Below, in pieces: positions 51,402 through 61,834 of a stretch of 64,000 nt of DNA (position 1 is the first letter of the stretch; the number at the start of each line of letters is the position of its first letter). The stretch covers positions 7,068,001 through 7,132,000 of the forward strand of contig NZ_CP029192.1 in assembly GCF_008642315.1 (NCBI RefSeq). Reading direction: 5' to 3'. This stretch comes from Streptomyces venezuelae (GTDB taxonomy: Bacteria > Actinomycetota > Actinomycetes > Streptomycetales > Streptomycetaceae). The notes beneath the pieces are model-generated. The model was not told the DNA's origin, made no database searches, and saw only the letters and a list, made by a program, of their open reading frames with translations. Position numbers and translations under genes: made by a program.

Positions 51402-51790
51402 CCCTCCCACCCGAACAGCACGACCACCACCATGGCGACCGCGACCACCGCGACGGCCAGGCTCAGCACCGTCGGGAAGCGGCTGGACGGCAGGTCCTCG
51501 CCGCGCCGCATGGCCCGCTCGCACCGCACCCAGTGGTTGACCGCGCGCAGCGAGCACAGGACGCCCGAGACGAGCAGCGCGAGCGCGAGCCCGATCCGCC
51601 ACCCCCAGCGCAGGTCCGGCAGGAACTGGTCCACGGCGAAGCCGCCGCCGATCAGCGCGAGCGCGGTGCGCAGCCAGGCGAGGAAGGTGCGTTCGTTGGC
51701 GAGGGAGAAGCGGTAGTCGGGGGTGTCGCCGTCCTCGCGGATCCGCTCTGGCGCGAACCACAGCCTCAGGCTCTGTACGAAATTGCTCAC
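51398..51790 (-). CDS. DUF202 family (YidH-like) membrane protein
   Basis: 130 aa. The signature DYRFSLANERTFLAWLRTALALIGGGFAV (about 25-53) is typical of YidH/DUF202 proteins, with helices around 40-58, 65-82 and 108-127. Function unknown. ATG at 51790. Overlaps and is coupled to the second DUF202 gene, and the two may form a hetero-oligomer. Confidence 0.9.
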   Translation of the reverse strand: MSNFVQSLRLWFAPERIREDGDTPDYRFSLANERTFLAWLRTALALIGGGFAVDQFLPDLRWGWRIGLALALLVSGVLCSLRAVNHWVRCERAMRRGEDLPSSRFPTVLSLAVAVVAVAMVVVVLFGWEG

Positions 51791-51842
51791 GGCCGCACCC
51801 TAGGCGGTCTCGATCAAGCCGCGCCGATCCGCACCGCGTCGG

Positions 51843-52379
51843 TCACGCCGCCCGAAAGGCCCGCAGCCGGTGGTAGGCGTCGAGTCCGTCCGGTACCCAC
51901 TCCCACTCGTCGAGCCGTCGCTCCAGCTCCTCCTCCGGGACGAAGGCGTGCCAGGCGACCTCCTCGACCTGCGGCCGCACGGGCAGCTCGCAGCGGACTT
52001 CGTAGAGGTACGACCACCAGGACTTCCCGGCGCCGTCGTCGTACAGGAACTTGAACAGCGGGGTCGGGCGCGGCAGTCCGTGCACGCCGAGCTCCTCCTC
52101 CGCCTCGCGCAGCGCCGCGTCGTCGTAGGACTCCCCGGCCCCGACCACGCCGCCGACGAACATGTCGTACAGCGAGGGGAAGACGAGCTTGGTCGGGGTG
52201 CGGCGGTGCACGAAGACGCGGCCCTCGGCGTCGCGCGCCAGGATGAACGTGCACCGGTGGCGCAGCCCGCGCGCGTACGCCTCGCCGCGCCGGGCCTCGC
52301 CGACCACCTCGTCGTGCTCGTCGACGATGGTGATCAGCTCTTCGCTGGGGTCGGGCGCGGGCCCGCTGTCGGCGGTCAT
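51843..52379 (-). CDS. NUDIX hydrolase
   Basis: 178 aa from ATG 52379 (52388 is an alternative in-frame ATG). It carries the NUDIX box GAGESYDDAALREAEEELGV (about 82-101) with all catalytic Glu residues. The preceding EHDEVVGEARRGEAYARGLRHRCTFIL and following WWSYLYEVRCE pattern resembles isopentenyl-diphosphate isomerase-related/YfcD-type NUDIX proteins. The compound hydrolysed is not known. Confidence 0.93.
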   Translation of the reverse strand: MTADSGPAPDPSEELITIVDEHDEVVGEARRGEAYARGLRHRCTFILARDAEGRVFVHRRTPTKLVFPSLYDMFVGGVVGAGESYDDAALREAEEELGVHGLPRPTPLFKFLYDDGAGKSWWSYLYEVRCELPVRPQVEEVAWHAFVPEEELERRLDEWEWVPDGLDAYHRLRAFRAA

Positions 52380-52425
52380 GCGCCCCATCCAACCCCACCC
52401 CCGTGCGACGGGACCGGAGGGGCGG

Positions 52426-53880
<1,455 letters not shown>

Positions 53881-53933
53881 TTAAAAAGCGAGCGAAACGG
53901 CATCCGCGATGGCAGCAGCCCGTCGGGCAGGTG

Positions 53934-53961
53934 TTTCAGCCTGTCCGGCGTTTGAGGACGA
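53934..53961. repeat. Streptomyces intergenic repeat (CCGGCGTTTGAGGAC type)
   Basis: TTTCAGC, CTGTCCGGCGTTTGAGGACGA: a sequence familiar from many Streptomyces intergenic regions. A diverged inverse copy (22 of 27 bases) is at 59568-59595 in this window. Here it lies between the TetR gene and the 3' end of the DMT gene. Confidence 0.75.
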
Positions 53962-54001
53962 GCCAGGCGGAGCCGGCGATCGACGGGGCCTCGGCCGGAG
54001 G

Positions 54002-54895
54002 TCAGTCCCGCACGGTGACGTGAGGAATCCGCTCGGGCCGCCCGGCACCAGGCATCGCCGGATGCAGCCCCAAGAGCACCACCCCCGCCACGATCGCCGC
54101 GAGCCCCGCCGCCTCCCAGGCGAGCGCCCCCGTGTCCGCGCGCAGCCGGTCGCCGAGGAAGCCGACGCCGCAGGCGATGCCGGCCAGCGGCTGCGCGGCC
54201 GTCAGCGCGGGCAGCGACATCCGCAGCGGCGCCGTCTCGAACGCGCTCTGCACCAGGACGAGGCCCACCACGCCGAGCACGAGCACCCCGTACGGCTGCC
54301 ATCCGCCGAACAGCTCCGCGAACCCGCCCTCGGAGAACCGCTGTCCGCTGACCCGCGTCAACGCGTCCTGCACCCCGTACAGCAGCCCGGCCGCGACCGC
54401 GAGCAGCACGGGGGCGGCATGGAGACGGGACTTCTTCGCGTACGCCGTCAGGAGCAGCGCCCCGCCGATCATCGCGCCGACGATCAGCCAGTGCCGCGCA
54501 GGATCGGTCACCGCCTCGCCGCCGCGTGGCTCACCGGCCACGATGAACGCCGTGACGCCGCCCGCGAGCAGCGCGAGGCCAGCCCAGCCCTGGCGGCCCA
54601 GCGGCTGCTTGGTCTGCAGGCGGGAGAGGCCGAGGGCGAAGAGCAGATTCGTGGCGAGGAGCGGTTCGACGAGCGAGATCTCGCCGCGCCCGAGGGCGAC
54701 CGCGCCGAGCGCCATGCCGCACACCATCAGGCCGATCCCGGCGAGCCACCGCGGCACCCGCACCAGGTCGAGGAGCAGCCGCGGCGAGAGGAAGTCGCCC
54801 AGCGGGGCGTGGCGCGCCGCGTTCTGCTGGAGGACGAAGCCGACGCCGAGGCAGCAGGCGGCGCCGACGGCTAGGACGAGAACCAGGAGCGACAC
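54002..54895 (-). CDS. DMT superfamily transporter (EamA/NIPA-like)
   Basis: 297-aa membrane protein with about ten helices in two repeats. GTG at 54895 (AGGTGAC before it). GVGFVLQQNAARHAPLGDFLSP at the N-terminus, RVPRWLAGIGLMVCGMALGAVALGRGEISLVEPLLATNLLFALGLSR, and the second repeat beginning LPALTAAQPLAGIACGVGFLGDRLR. The LVEPLLA...LFAL pattern resembles NIPA-like/DMT transporters. Substrate unknown. Confidence 0.9.
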   Translation of the reverse strand: MSLLVLVLAVGAACCLGVGFVLQQNAARHAPLGDFLSPRLLLDLVRVPRWLAGIGLMVCGMALGAVALGRGEISLVEPLLATNLLFALGLSRLQTKQPLGRQGWAGLALLAGGVTAFIVAGEPRGGEAVTDPARHWLIVGAMIGGALLLTAYAKKSRLHAAPVLLAVAAGLLYGVQDALTRVSGQRFSEGGFAELFGGWQPYGVLVLGVVGLVLVQSAFETAPLRMSLPALTAAQPLAGIACGVGFLGDRLRADTGALAWEAAGLAAIVAGVVLLGLHPAMPGAGRPERIPHVTVRD

Positions 54896-55103
54896 GTCAC
54901 CTACCGGACCGACGAGCGGAGCTTGGATGAGGGCAAGGGATCAGGCCGACGATAACCGCCGCCCGCAGACCCCGCGTACCGGAGCTTGACGAACTTCCCC
55001 GCCCTGTCGGTTGACGTCCGTCACTCCGCTATCCAGGATCTGACCTGGGTGCGAGATGACCCACCAGTAACCTTGCGGGACCTTGTCGAGGAGGACGACC
55101 TCA

Positions 55104-56759
55104 ATGGCGTACGACGCAGATGTGATCGTGATCGGGGCAGGGCTCGCCGGACTCGCGGCGACCGCGGAGCTCGTCGACGCGGGCCGCCGGGTCGTCCTCG
55201 TCGACCAGGAGCCCGAGCACGCGATCGGCGGTCAGGCGCACTGGTCCTTCGGCGGTCTGTTCTTCGTCGACTCGCCCGAGCAGCGGCGGATGCGGATCAA
55301 GGACTCGCACGCCCTCGCCCTCCAGGACTGGATGGGGGCGGCGGCGTTCGACCGCCCGGAGGACCACTGGCCGCGCAAGTGGGCCCAGGCGTACGTCGAC
55401 TTCGCGTCCGGCGAGAAGCGGTCCTGGCTGCACGGGCAGGGCGTCAGGTTCTTCCCCGTCGTGGGCTGGGCGGAGCGCGGCGGCTACGACGCCCAGGGCC
55501 ACGGCAACTCGGTGCCCCGCTTCCACATCACCTGGGGCACGGGCCCGGGACTGCTCGCCCCGTTCGTGCGGCGGGTGCGGGCCGGGGTCGACCGCGGTCT
55601 CGTCCAGCTGCGGTTCCGGCACCGCGTCACGGGTCTCTCGCGCAGCGCGGGCGATGTCGACACGGTCACCGGCGAGGTGCTCGAACCGTCGGCCGTCGAG
55701 CGCGGCGAGGCGAGCAGCCGCGTGGTGACCGGCGACTTCGAGTTCCGTGCGCAGGCGGTGATCGTCACCTCCGGCGGCATCGGCGGCAACCACGACCTCG
55801 TCCGCGCCAACTGGCCCGAGCGCCTCGGCACCCCGCCCCGGAGGATGATCTCCGGCGTGCCGGCCCATGTGGACGGCAGGATGCTCGGCATCGCCGAGGA
55901 CGCGGGAGCGCACCTCATCAACCGCGACCGCATGTGGCACTACACCGAGGGCATCCAGAACTGGAACCCCATCTGGGACCGGCACGGCATCCGCATCCTG
56001 CCGGGCCCCTCCTCGCTCTGGCTCGACGCGCGCGGCGACCGCCTGCCCGTGCCGCTGTTCCCCGGGTTCGACACGCTCGGCACCCTCGAACACATCATGG
56101 GCACCGGGCACGACTACACGTGGTTCGTGCTCAACCAGCGCATCATCGGCAAGGAGTTCACCCTCAGCGGGTCGGAGCAGAACCCCGATCTGACCGGCAA
56201 GTCCGTGCGCGGCGTCATCGACCGGGCCCGCTCCGAAGTGCCGGGCCCCGTCAAGGCGTTCATGGACCACGGTGTCGACTTCGTCGTGGAAAAGGACCTG
56301 GGCGCCCTCGTGCGCGGCATGAACGCCCTCACGGAGAAGCCCCTCATCGACGAGGACACCCTGCGCCGCACCATCGCCGCGCGCGACCGCGAGATCGCCA
56401 ACCCCTTCACCAAGGACCTCCAGGTGATGGCCGTACGGGGCGCCCGCAAGTTCCTCGGCGACCGGCTCATCCGGGCCGCCGCCCCGCACCGCATCCTCGA
56501 CCCGAAGGCGGGCCCGCTCGTCGCCGTCCGCCTCAACATCCTCACCCGCAAGACGCTCGGCGGCCTGGAGACCGACCTCTCCTCGCGCGTCCTGACCGAG
56601 GGCGGCGAGCCCCTGCCGGGTGTGTACGCGGCCGGGGAGGCCGCCGGATTCGGCGGCGGGGGAGTGCACGGCTACCGCTCGCTCGAAGGGACCTTCCTCG
56701 GCGGCTGCCTCTTCTCGGGCCGCACGGCGGGCCGCGCCGCCGCCCGCGCGGTGCGGTGA
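55104..56759 (+). CDS. FAD-binding dehydrogenase (FAD-dependent oxidoreductase 2 family)
   Basis: 551 aa. ATG at 55104 with GGAGGAC upstream (the frame is open seven codons further). The FAD-binding Rossmann motif DVIVIGAGLAGLAATAELVDAG is at residues 5-26, followed by VVLVDQEPEHAIGGQAHWSFGGLF. The C-terminal flavin segment is GVYAAGEAAGFGGGGVHGYRSLEGTFLGGCLFSGRTAGRAAA. The whole resembles 3-ketosteroid-delta-1-dehydrogenase-like and FAD-dependent fumarate-reductase-type proteins annotated as FAD-binding dehydrogenase in Streptomyces. Substrate unknown; monocistronic. Confidence 0.94.
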   Translation: MAYDADVIVIGAGLAGLAATAELVDAGRRVVLVDQEPEHAIGGQAHWSFGGLFFVDSPEQRRMRIKDSHALALQDWMGAAAFDRPEDHWPRKWAQAYVDFASGEKRSWLHGQGVRFFPVVGWAERGGYDAQGHGNSVPRFHITWGTGPGLLAPFVRRVRAGVDRGLVQLRFRHRVTGLSRSAGDVDTVTGEVLEPSAVERGEASSRVVTGDFEFRAQAVIVTSGGIGGNHDLVRANWPERLGTPPRRMISGVPAHVDGRMLGIAEDAGAHLINRDRMWHYTEGIQNWNPIWDRHGIRILPGPSSLWLDARGDRLPVPLFPGFDTLGTLEHIMGTGHDYTWFVLNQRIIGKEFTLSGSEQNPDLTGKSVRGVIDRARSEVPGPVKAFMDHGVDFVVEKDLGALVRGMNALTEKPLIDEDTLRRTIAARDREIANPFTKDLQVMAVRGARKFLGDRLIRAAAPHRILDPKAGPLVAVRLNILTRKTLGGLETDLSSRVLTEGGEPLPGVYAAGEAAGFGGGGVHGYRSLEGTFLGGCLFSGRTAGRAAARAVR

Positions 56760-56957
56760 GCGCGGTCCAGCACGCTTCGAGCGTTTCTCCAGTACGGGGT
56801 GGTAGGGGAGTTCGCCCAGGTGAAGGATGAAGTCTGCACATTCTGAGACGAGTTGGTGAAGGCGCTGAGACCACCGGGCCTTGACGGGGGGCAGTGCCTA
56901 CCGCTTTGCTGTGCGTGATCATCCGTACGCAAGCCGCCTCGGGGAGGACGTCCCGCG

Positions 56958-57920
56958 GTGTCACCACCCCCGCCCCCACTGGGCCGTTCCCGCAAGAAGG
57001 CCGCAGGGCACGCCTTCGACGCCGCACTCGACGACGCCGAACTCGTCGCCGCCCGCGCGGCCTTGGCGCAGGGCCGCTGGACCGAGGTCCGGGCGCTGCT
57101 CGCCGCCACCGGCGACGACTGGGACCGCAGGGGGCACCGCTTCGACGTCCTCGCGCAGGAACCCACCACCACCGCGTGGGCGCGCGACTGGCGGCTCGCC
57201 GAGCCCGAGAGCCACGACGCCGAGGTGCTGCTCGCCTTCGCCGCCGTGCACAAGGCGCTGCGCGGGAAGGAACGTTCGGGCAAGGTGCGCGAGCGGTGCC
57301 GCGAAGCCGCCGCCCGCGTGCCCGCCGACCCCACGCCGTGGCTCGCGCTGCTCATGCTCGAACGCGCGCTGGGCCACGAGGAGGACGTCGTCCGCCTCTT
57401 CGACGAGATCAGGCACCGCCACCCCGAACACCACCACGCCCACCACCTGATGGTGGCCCGCCTCGCCGAGCGCCGCCCCGGCGCGGGCCAGGACCCCATG
57501 CACGAGGTGTACGACTTCGCGTCCTGGGCCGCCGAACAGGCCCCCGCCGACTCGCCGCTCGCCGTCCTGCCCGTCGTCGCGCACGCCGAGCGCTACCGCG
57601 TCCTCGCCCACGCGGGCCTCGAACCCGCCGACCCGGCCGCGTCCGGGCACTGGGTCGGGCGCCGCGCCCGTGGCGTCATGAAAGCCGCCTTCGACTGGTG
57701 GCTGGAGTGGGAGGCACCCGACGAGCCCGGCCACCCCCGCTGCCACGTCGACCTCAACTTCCTTGCCCACGCGAAGTCCTGCGAGGGCAGGGCGGCCGAA
57801 GCCGCCGCGCTCTTCCACCGCATCGGACGGCACGCGACCCCGGCCCCCTGGTCGTACCCGGACCGGGACCCGTACCCGGCGTTCACCGCCGCACGGGCCG
57901 CCGCGTACGGCTCGGCCTGA
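56958..57920 (+). CDS. Hypothetical protein with TPR-like helices
   Basis: 320 aa, GTG at 56958, GGGAGG about ten bases upstream. A helical repeat protein: DAALDDAELVAARAALAQGRWTEVRALLAATGDDWDRRGHRFDVLA, VPADPTPWLALLMLERALGHEEDVVRLFDEIRHRHPEHHHAHHLM, then FDWWLEWEAPDEPGHPRCHVDLNFLAHAKSCEGRAAEAAALFHRIG. Looks TPR-like. From memory, related hypothetical proteins are widespread in Streptomyces. It is upstream of an APC permease by 43 bp and probably co-transcribed; no function is known. Confidence 0.8.
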   Translation: MSPPPPPLGRSRKKAAGHAFDAALDDAELVAARAALAQGRWTEVRALLAATGDDWDRRGHRFDVLAQEPTTTAWARDWRLAEPESHDAEVLLAFAAVHKALRGKERSGKVRERCREAAARVPADPTPWLALLMLERALGHEEDVVRLFDEIRHRHPEHHHAHHLMVARLAERRPGAGQDPMHEVYDFASWAAEQAPADSPLAVLPVVAHAERYRVLAHAGLEPADPAASGHWVGRRARGVMKAAFDWWLEWEAPDEPGHPRCHVDLNFLAHAKSCEGRAAEAAALFHRIGRHATPAPWSYPDRDPYPAFTAARAAAYGSA

Positions 57921-57963
57921 AGCCTGAAGCTTTCTCCGCAACCCCTGAAAGGACAACCGCGCC

Positions 57964-59529
57964 ATGGCGACGGGAAGTTCGACCCCGAGCGGCACCAGAT
58001 CCCCCGGCGAACCGGCGGGCGCCACCGGGATCAGCACGTACAAGGGACAGGAGCAGGCCCTCCGCGCGGGCCGGCTCGGCACCGCGGGGCTGCTGCTCTC
58101 CGTGCTCGCCGCGACCGGCCCCCTGATGGTCGTCGCCGGCGTCATGCCCACCACGTACGGCGTGATGGGCATCGTCGGACAGCCGCTCCTCTTCCTCATC
58201 CTCGGCGTCGTCCTCGCCCTCTTCAGCCTCGGGTACGCCGAGATGAGCCGCCACGTGCACAACGCCGGCGCGTTCTACGCGTACATATCCCGCGGCCTCG
58301 GCGGCACGGCGGGCGCGGGCGCCGCGCTGGTCGCGCTCGTCGCCTACAGCGCCCTGCAGGCGGGGCTGTACGGGCTGCTCGGCTTCGAGGTGTCCGGTCT
58401 CCTCCAGACGTACTTCGAGGTCGAGGTCGCCTGGTGGGTTCCCGCGCTCGTCGCCGTCGCCGTCGTCGCGGTCCTCGCCTGGATGAAGATCGACCTCAAC
58501 GCGCGCGTGCTCGGCGTGCTGCTCCTCATCGAGGTCGCGCTCGTCGTCATCTTCGACATCGCCGCCGTCGTCGACCCGGCCAAGGAAGGCCTGTCGCTGC
58601 ACGCGTTCAACCCGGACACGCTCACCGGCGCGGGCGTCGCCACCTCGCTCTGCTTCTGCATCGCGGCCTTCACCGGCTTCGAGCAGGCCCCCGTGTACGC
58701 GGAGGAGACCAGCCGCCCGCAGGTCGTCGTCGCCCGCGTGATGTTCTTCGCCGTCGGCTTCGTCGCCGTCTTCTTCGCCCTCAGCTCCTGGGCGCTCACG
58801 GTCGCCGCGGGCCCCTCCGGCATCGTGCCCGCCGCACAGGAACAGAGCGCGGGGCTGCTCTTCGGCCTCACCGAGTCCCGGCTCGGCGGCACGTTCACCG
58901 ACGTGCTCCACGTCCTCTTCGTCACCGGCATGTTCGCGGCGATCCTCAGCTTCCACAACGTCGTCGCGCGGTACGCGTTCGCGATGGGCCGCGAGGGGCT
59001 GCTGCCCGCCGCGTTCGGCCGCACGAACACGTCCACGGGCGCGCCGGGCACGGGCTCGCTGCTCCAGACCGTCGTCTCCGTCGTGGTGGTGATCGGCTTC
59101 GCACTCGCCGACGACGGGAAGGCGGGCGATCCGACCGCGCCCGTCCTGCACCTGTTCACGTGGGGCGGCAACATCGGCGCGCTCGGCGTGATCCTGCTGA
59201 TGGCCACGGCGTCCGTCGCCGTCATCGTCTTCTTCGCCCGCAGGGGCGCGGCCCGCGCCCAGGCCTGGCGCATCACGGCCTCCGCGCTCGCCGCGATCGG
59301 CCTCCTGATCATCGCCGGCTACACCGTCAAGGACTTCGACGTCCTGGTCGGCGCGGGCCCCGACTCGGCGCTGAGCTGGGCGCTGCCGGGGATCATCTTC
59401 CTGGCGGCCGTGGTGGGCGTGGTCTACGGGGCGGTCCTGCGGGCCAGGAACCCGGCGGCGCACGCGCGGATCGGCCTCGGCAACGAGGCGTTCCAGCTGG
59501 AGAAGGCGCGCTCCTCGCCGGGGGCGTAG
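57964..59529 (+). CDS. APC family amino acid permease
   Basis: 521-aa transporter with 12 or more helices. ATG at 57964 after AAGGACAACC. First helix region LGTAGLLLSVLAATGPLMVVAGVMPTTYGVMG, then FSLGYAEMSRHVHNAGAFYAYISRGLGGTAGAG (the APC family motif), TGFEQAPVYAEETSRPQ (conserved gating segment) and FVTGMFAAILSFHNVVARYAFAMGREGLLP. Transports amino acids or polyamines; substrate unknown. Ends at a strong shared terminator. Confidence 0.95.
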   Translation: MATGSSTPSGTRSPGEPAGATGISTYKGQEQALRAGRLGTAGLLLSVLAATGPLMVVAGVMPTTYGVMGIVGQPLLFLILGVVLALFSLGYAEMSRHVHNAGAFYAYISRGLGGTAGAGAALVALVAYSALQAGLYGLLGFEVSGLLQTYFEVEVAWWVPALVAVAVVAVLAWMKIDLNARVLGVLLLIEVALVVIFDIAAVVDPAKEGLSLHAFNPDTLTGAGVATSLCFCIAAFTGFEQAPVYAEETSRPQVVVARVMFFAVGFVAVFFALSSWALTVAAGPSGIVPAAQEQSAGLLFGLTESRLGGTFTDVLHVLFVTGMFAAILSFHNVVARYAFAMGREGLLPAAFGRTNTSTGAPGTGSLLQTVVSVVVVIGFALADDGKAGDPTAPVLHLFTWGGNIGALGVILLMATASVAVIVFFARRGAARAQAWRITASALAAIGLLIIAGYTVKDFDVLVGAGPDSALSWALPGIIFLAAVVGVVYGAVLRARNPAAHARIGLGNEAFQLEKARSSPGA

Positions 59530-59567
59530 CGGTCCCACGGGGCTCGGTGATCACCGGCTCCGCCGAG

Positions 59568-59595
59568 TTCGTCCTCCATCGCCGGACGGGCCGAA
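59568..59595. repeat. Diverged copy of the Streptomyces intergenic repeat
   Basis: TTCGTCCTC, CGCCGGACGGGCCGAA: the inverse of the element at 53934-53961. About 22 of 27 bases agree. It lies immediately before the 16-bp-stem terminator at 59600. Confidence 0.65.
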
Positions 59596-59599
59596 CTCG

Positions 59600-59634
59600 C
59601 TGCGGCCGCGCTGGAATCTCCAGCGCGGCCGCAG
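59600..59634. terminator. Bidirectional terminator, 16-bp perfect stem
   Basis: CTGCGGCCGCGCTGGA (59600-59615), loop ATC, TCCAGCGCGGCCGCAG (59619-59634): a perfect 16-bp GC-rich stem between the convergent APC permease and GntP genes. GTCGTGTTCC follows, without a long T-run. Confidence 0.88.
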
Positions 59635-59660
59635 TCGTGTTCCGGTGTTCCCCGGCGCAG

Positions 59661-61058
59661 CTAAATGATCAGTGAAAGCAGCAGCACCAGGCCGCCCGCC
59701 ACCACGGAGATGATCGTCTCCATCACGGACCACGTCTTGATCGTCTGGCCGACGTCCAGGCCGAAGTACTCCTTGACCAGCCAGAATCCCGCGTCGTTGA
59801 CGTGCGAGAAGAACAGCGAGCCCGCACCGATGGCGAGGACGAGCAGGGCCGTGTGCGACGTCGACATGTCCGCGGCCAGCGGAGCCACCAGGCCCGCCGC
59901 CGAGATCGTCGCCACCGTCGCGGAACCCGTAGCGAGCCGGATCGCCACCGCGATCAGCCAGGCCAGGAGCAGCGCCGGGATCGACCAGTCCTTGGAGAAG
60001 TCCAGGATCATCTGGCCCACGCCCACGTCGATGAGCGTCTGCTTGAAGCCGCCGCCCGCGCCCACGATCATCAGGACGCCCGCGATCGGGGCGAGCGACT
60101 TCTCGACGGTCGTCGACAGGCGGTCCTTGGTGAACCCGGCCGCGCGGCCCAGCGTGAACATGCCCACGATCACCGCGGCGAGCAGCGCGATCAGCGGCGA
60201 CCCGATGACGTCGAAGACCCGCTGCACGGTGGCCTCGGGGTCGTCGACCACGATGTCCACCAGCGCCTTGGCCAGCATCAGGACGACGGGCAGCAGCACG
60301 GTGGCCACGGTCGCGCCGAAGCCGGGGCGCTTCTCCAGGTCCTCCGAGGGACGCTGCGGGATCATCTTCTCGGGGGCGGGGACGTCCACCCAGCGCGCCG
60401 CGACCTTCGAGAACAGCGGCCCGGCGATGACCACCGTCGGAATGGCGACGAGGACACCGAGCGCCAGCGTCACGCCGAGATTGGCCTTGACCGCGTCGAT
60501 CGCGACGAGCGGGCCGGGGTGCGGCGGGATGAGCCCGTGCATCACGGAGAGACCGGCGAGGGCCGGGATGCCGATCCGCATCAGCGAGTAGTTGCCGCGC
60601 TTGGCGACCATCAGGACGACCGGGATCAGCAGCACGATGCCGACCTCGAAGAAGAGCGGCAGGCCGATGACGGAGGCGATGAGGACCATCGCCCACGGCA
60701 TGGCGCGCCCGCCCGCCTTCGCGAGGATCGTGTCGACGATCTGGTCGGCGCCCCCGGAGTCCGCGAGCAGCTTGCCGAGGATCGCGCCGAGCGCGATGAG
60801 CACGCCGACGCCCGCGACCGTCGAGCCGAGCCCGGCGGTGAAGCTGGTGATGGCCTTGTCGAGCGGCGCGCCCGCGAAGGCCCCGAGCGCGAGCGACCCG
60901 ACGGTCAGCGCGAGGAACGCGTGCAGCTTGAACTTGGTGATGAGCAGGACGATGACGGCGATGCCCGCGAGGACGGCGATCCCCAGCTGGGCATGGCCCG
61001 CCGAGGTGATCGGCTCGACGGGGTCCGCTGCCAACATCTCGACGCTGAGATGGGTCAC
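59661..61058 (-). CDS. gntP: GntP family gluconate:H+ symporter
   Basis: 465 aa from GTG 61058 (MTHLSVEML), with AAGGAAAG upstream; the frame is open further but without support. Typical GntP family: GSTVAGVGVLIALGAILGKLLADSGGADQIVD, MSVMHGLIPPHPGPLVAIDAVKANLG, GSATVATISAAGLVAPL, ANDAGF-like SHVNDAGFWLVKEYFGL. About 12-14 helices. Imports gluconate. It lies 113 bp downstream of gluconokinase in the same direction; the FadR-type regulator gene is divergent. Together they form a gluconate-use module. Confidence 0.93.
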   Translation of the reverse strand: MTHLSVEMLAADPVEPITSAGHAQLGIAVLAGIAVIVLLITKFKLHAFLALTVGSLALGAFAGAPLDKAITSFTAGLGSTVAGVGVLIALGAILGKLLADSGGADQIVDTILAKAGGRAMPWAMVLIASVIGLPLFFEVGIVLLIPVVLMVAKRGNYSLMRIGIPALAGLSVMHGLIPPHPGPLVAIDAVKANLGVTLALGVLVAIPTVVIAGPLFSKVAARWVDVPAPEKMIPQRPSEDLEKRPGFGATVATVLLPVVLMLAKALVDIVVDDPEATVQRVFDVIGSPLIALLAAVIVGMFTLGRAAGFTKDRLSTTVEKSLAPIAGVLMIVGAGGGFKQTLIDVGVGQMILDFSKDWSIPALLLAWLIAVAIRLATGSATVATISAAGLVAPLAADMSTSHTALLVLAIGAGSLFFSHVNDAGFWLVKEYFGLDVGQTIKTWSVMETIISVVAGGLVLLLSLII

Positions 61059-61078
61059 GGTGCTTTCCTTGTACGTGG

Positions 61079-61160
61079 GTGGGTCGTGCCCCGATAGGGG
61101 CGCGGGGCTGTTACATATGCGGCTCCGCCGCGTGGGCGCGACCAGCCACATGCGGCCCGC
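61079..61160. repeat. Streptomyces intergenic repeat between gntK and gntP
   Basis: GGGGCGCGGGGCTGTTACATATGCGGCTCCGCCGCGTGGGCGCGACCAGCCACATGCGGCCCGCAGAC-type sequence: a well-known mosaic element in Streptomyces, with a CGGC-rich hairpin (GCGGCTCCGCCGC). It splits gntK from gntP and may reduce transcription into gntP. Confidence 0.7.
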
Positions 61161-61171
61161 AGACGAAGTGC

Positions 61172-61696
61172 CTAGTCGAGGTCCCTCAAGGCCACGACGG
61201 CCCGGTCGGCAATCTCCTCCGGGGACCCGGCGACGTCGACGCCGACGCCCACCTCATCCGCCCCGAGAGGCTCCAACGTGGCGAACTGCGAGTCGAGCAG
61301 CGCCGTCGGCATGAAGTGACCCTGCCGATGCGACATCCGGTCCTCGATGAGGGCCCGGTCACCGGTGAGGTGTACGAAGACGAGGCTGTCGACGTCGGGC
61401 GCGGCCGCCCGCAGCCGGTCGCGATAGCTGCGCTTCAGTGCGGAGCTGCTGACCACCCCGCCGAGCCCGGCACGCCCGTGCGCCCAGGACCCGATCGCGT
61501 CGAGCCAGGGCCACCGGTCGTCGTCGGTGAGCGGCGTGCCGGACGACATCTTCTGGATGTTCTCCGGCGGGTGGAAGTCGTCCCCCTCGGCGTACGGAAC
61601 GCCGAGTCGGTCCGCGAGCAGGGGGCCGATCGTGGTCTTGCCGGTCCCTGCCACGCCCATGACTACGACGACGTGGGGGGTGCGCCGTTCCTGCAT
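61172..61696 (-). CDS. gntK: Gluconokinase
   Basis: 174 aa from ATG 61696 (MQERRTPHVVVVMGVAG; GGCAGGA five bases upstream); in-frame ATGs further up extend a poorly conserved tail. P-loop VVMGVAGTGKTTIGPLLADRLG near residue 10, then YAEGDDFHPPENIQKMSSGTPLTDDDRWPWLDAIG (the classic gluconate-kinase motif), SSSALKRSYRDRLR, and HFMPTALLDSQFATLEPLG. Phosphorylates gluconate to 6-phosphogluconate for the pentose-phosphate pathway. Divergent from the FadR-type regulator. Confidence 0.95.
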   Translation of the reverse strand: MQERRTPHVVVVMGVAGTGKTTIGPLLADRLGVPYAEGDDFHPPENIQKMSSGTPLTDDDRWPWLDAIGSWAHGRAGLGGVVSSSALKRSYRDRLRAAAPDVDSLVFVHLTGDRALIEDRMSHRQGHFMPTALLDSQFATLEPLGADEVGVGVDVAGSPEEIADRAVVALRDLD

Positions 61697-61757
61697 CGCG
61701 TCCTGCCTCGCTGTCTTCATCGACATCGGTCGGTTGTTCACGTCACTGAAACCCATT

Positions 61758-61800
61758 AGGTCTGACAAATTCAAGAGCCTGTGACATAAAAGTCTGACTT
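61758..61800. promoter_or_regulatory. Paired operators for the gluconate regulator
   Basis: AAGTCTGACTT (61790-61800) is a perfect 5-1-5 palindrome; AGGTCTGACAA (61758-61768) is an imperfect copy sharing GTCTGAC. They lie 35 bases before the regulator start and 62 bases before gluconokinase, so the regulator probably controls both and itself. Confidence 0.7.
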
Positions 61801-61834
61801 ATTGTTCGCGGCGTGCTCCTCGTAGGCTTCCGTC

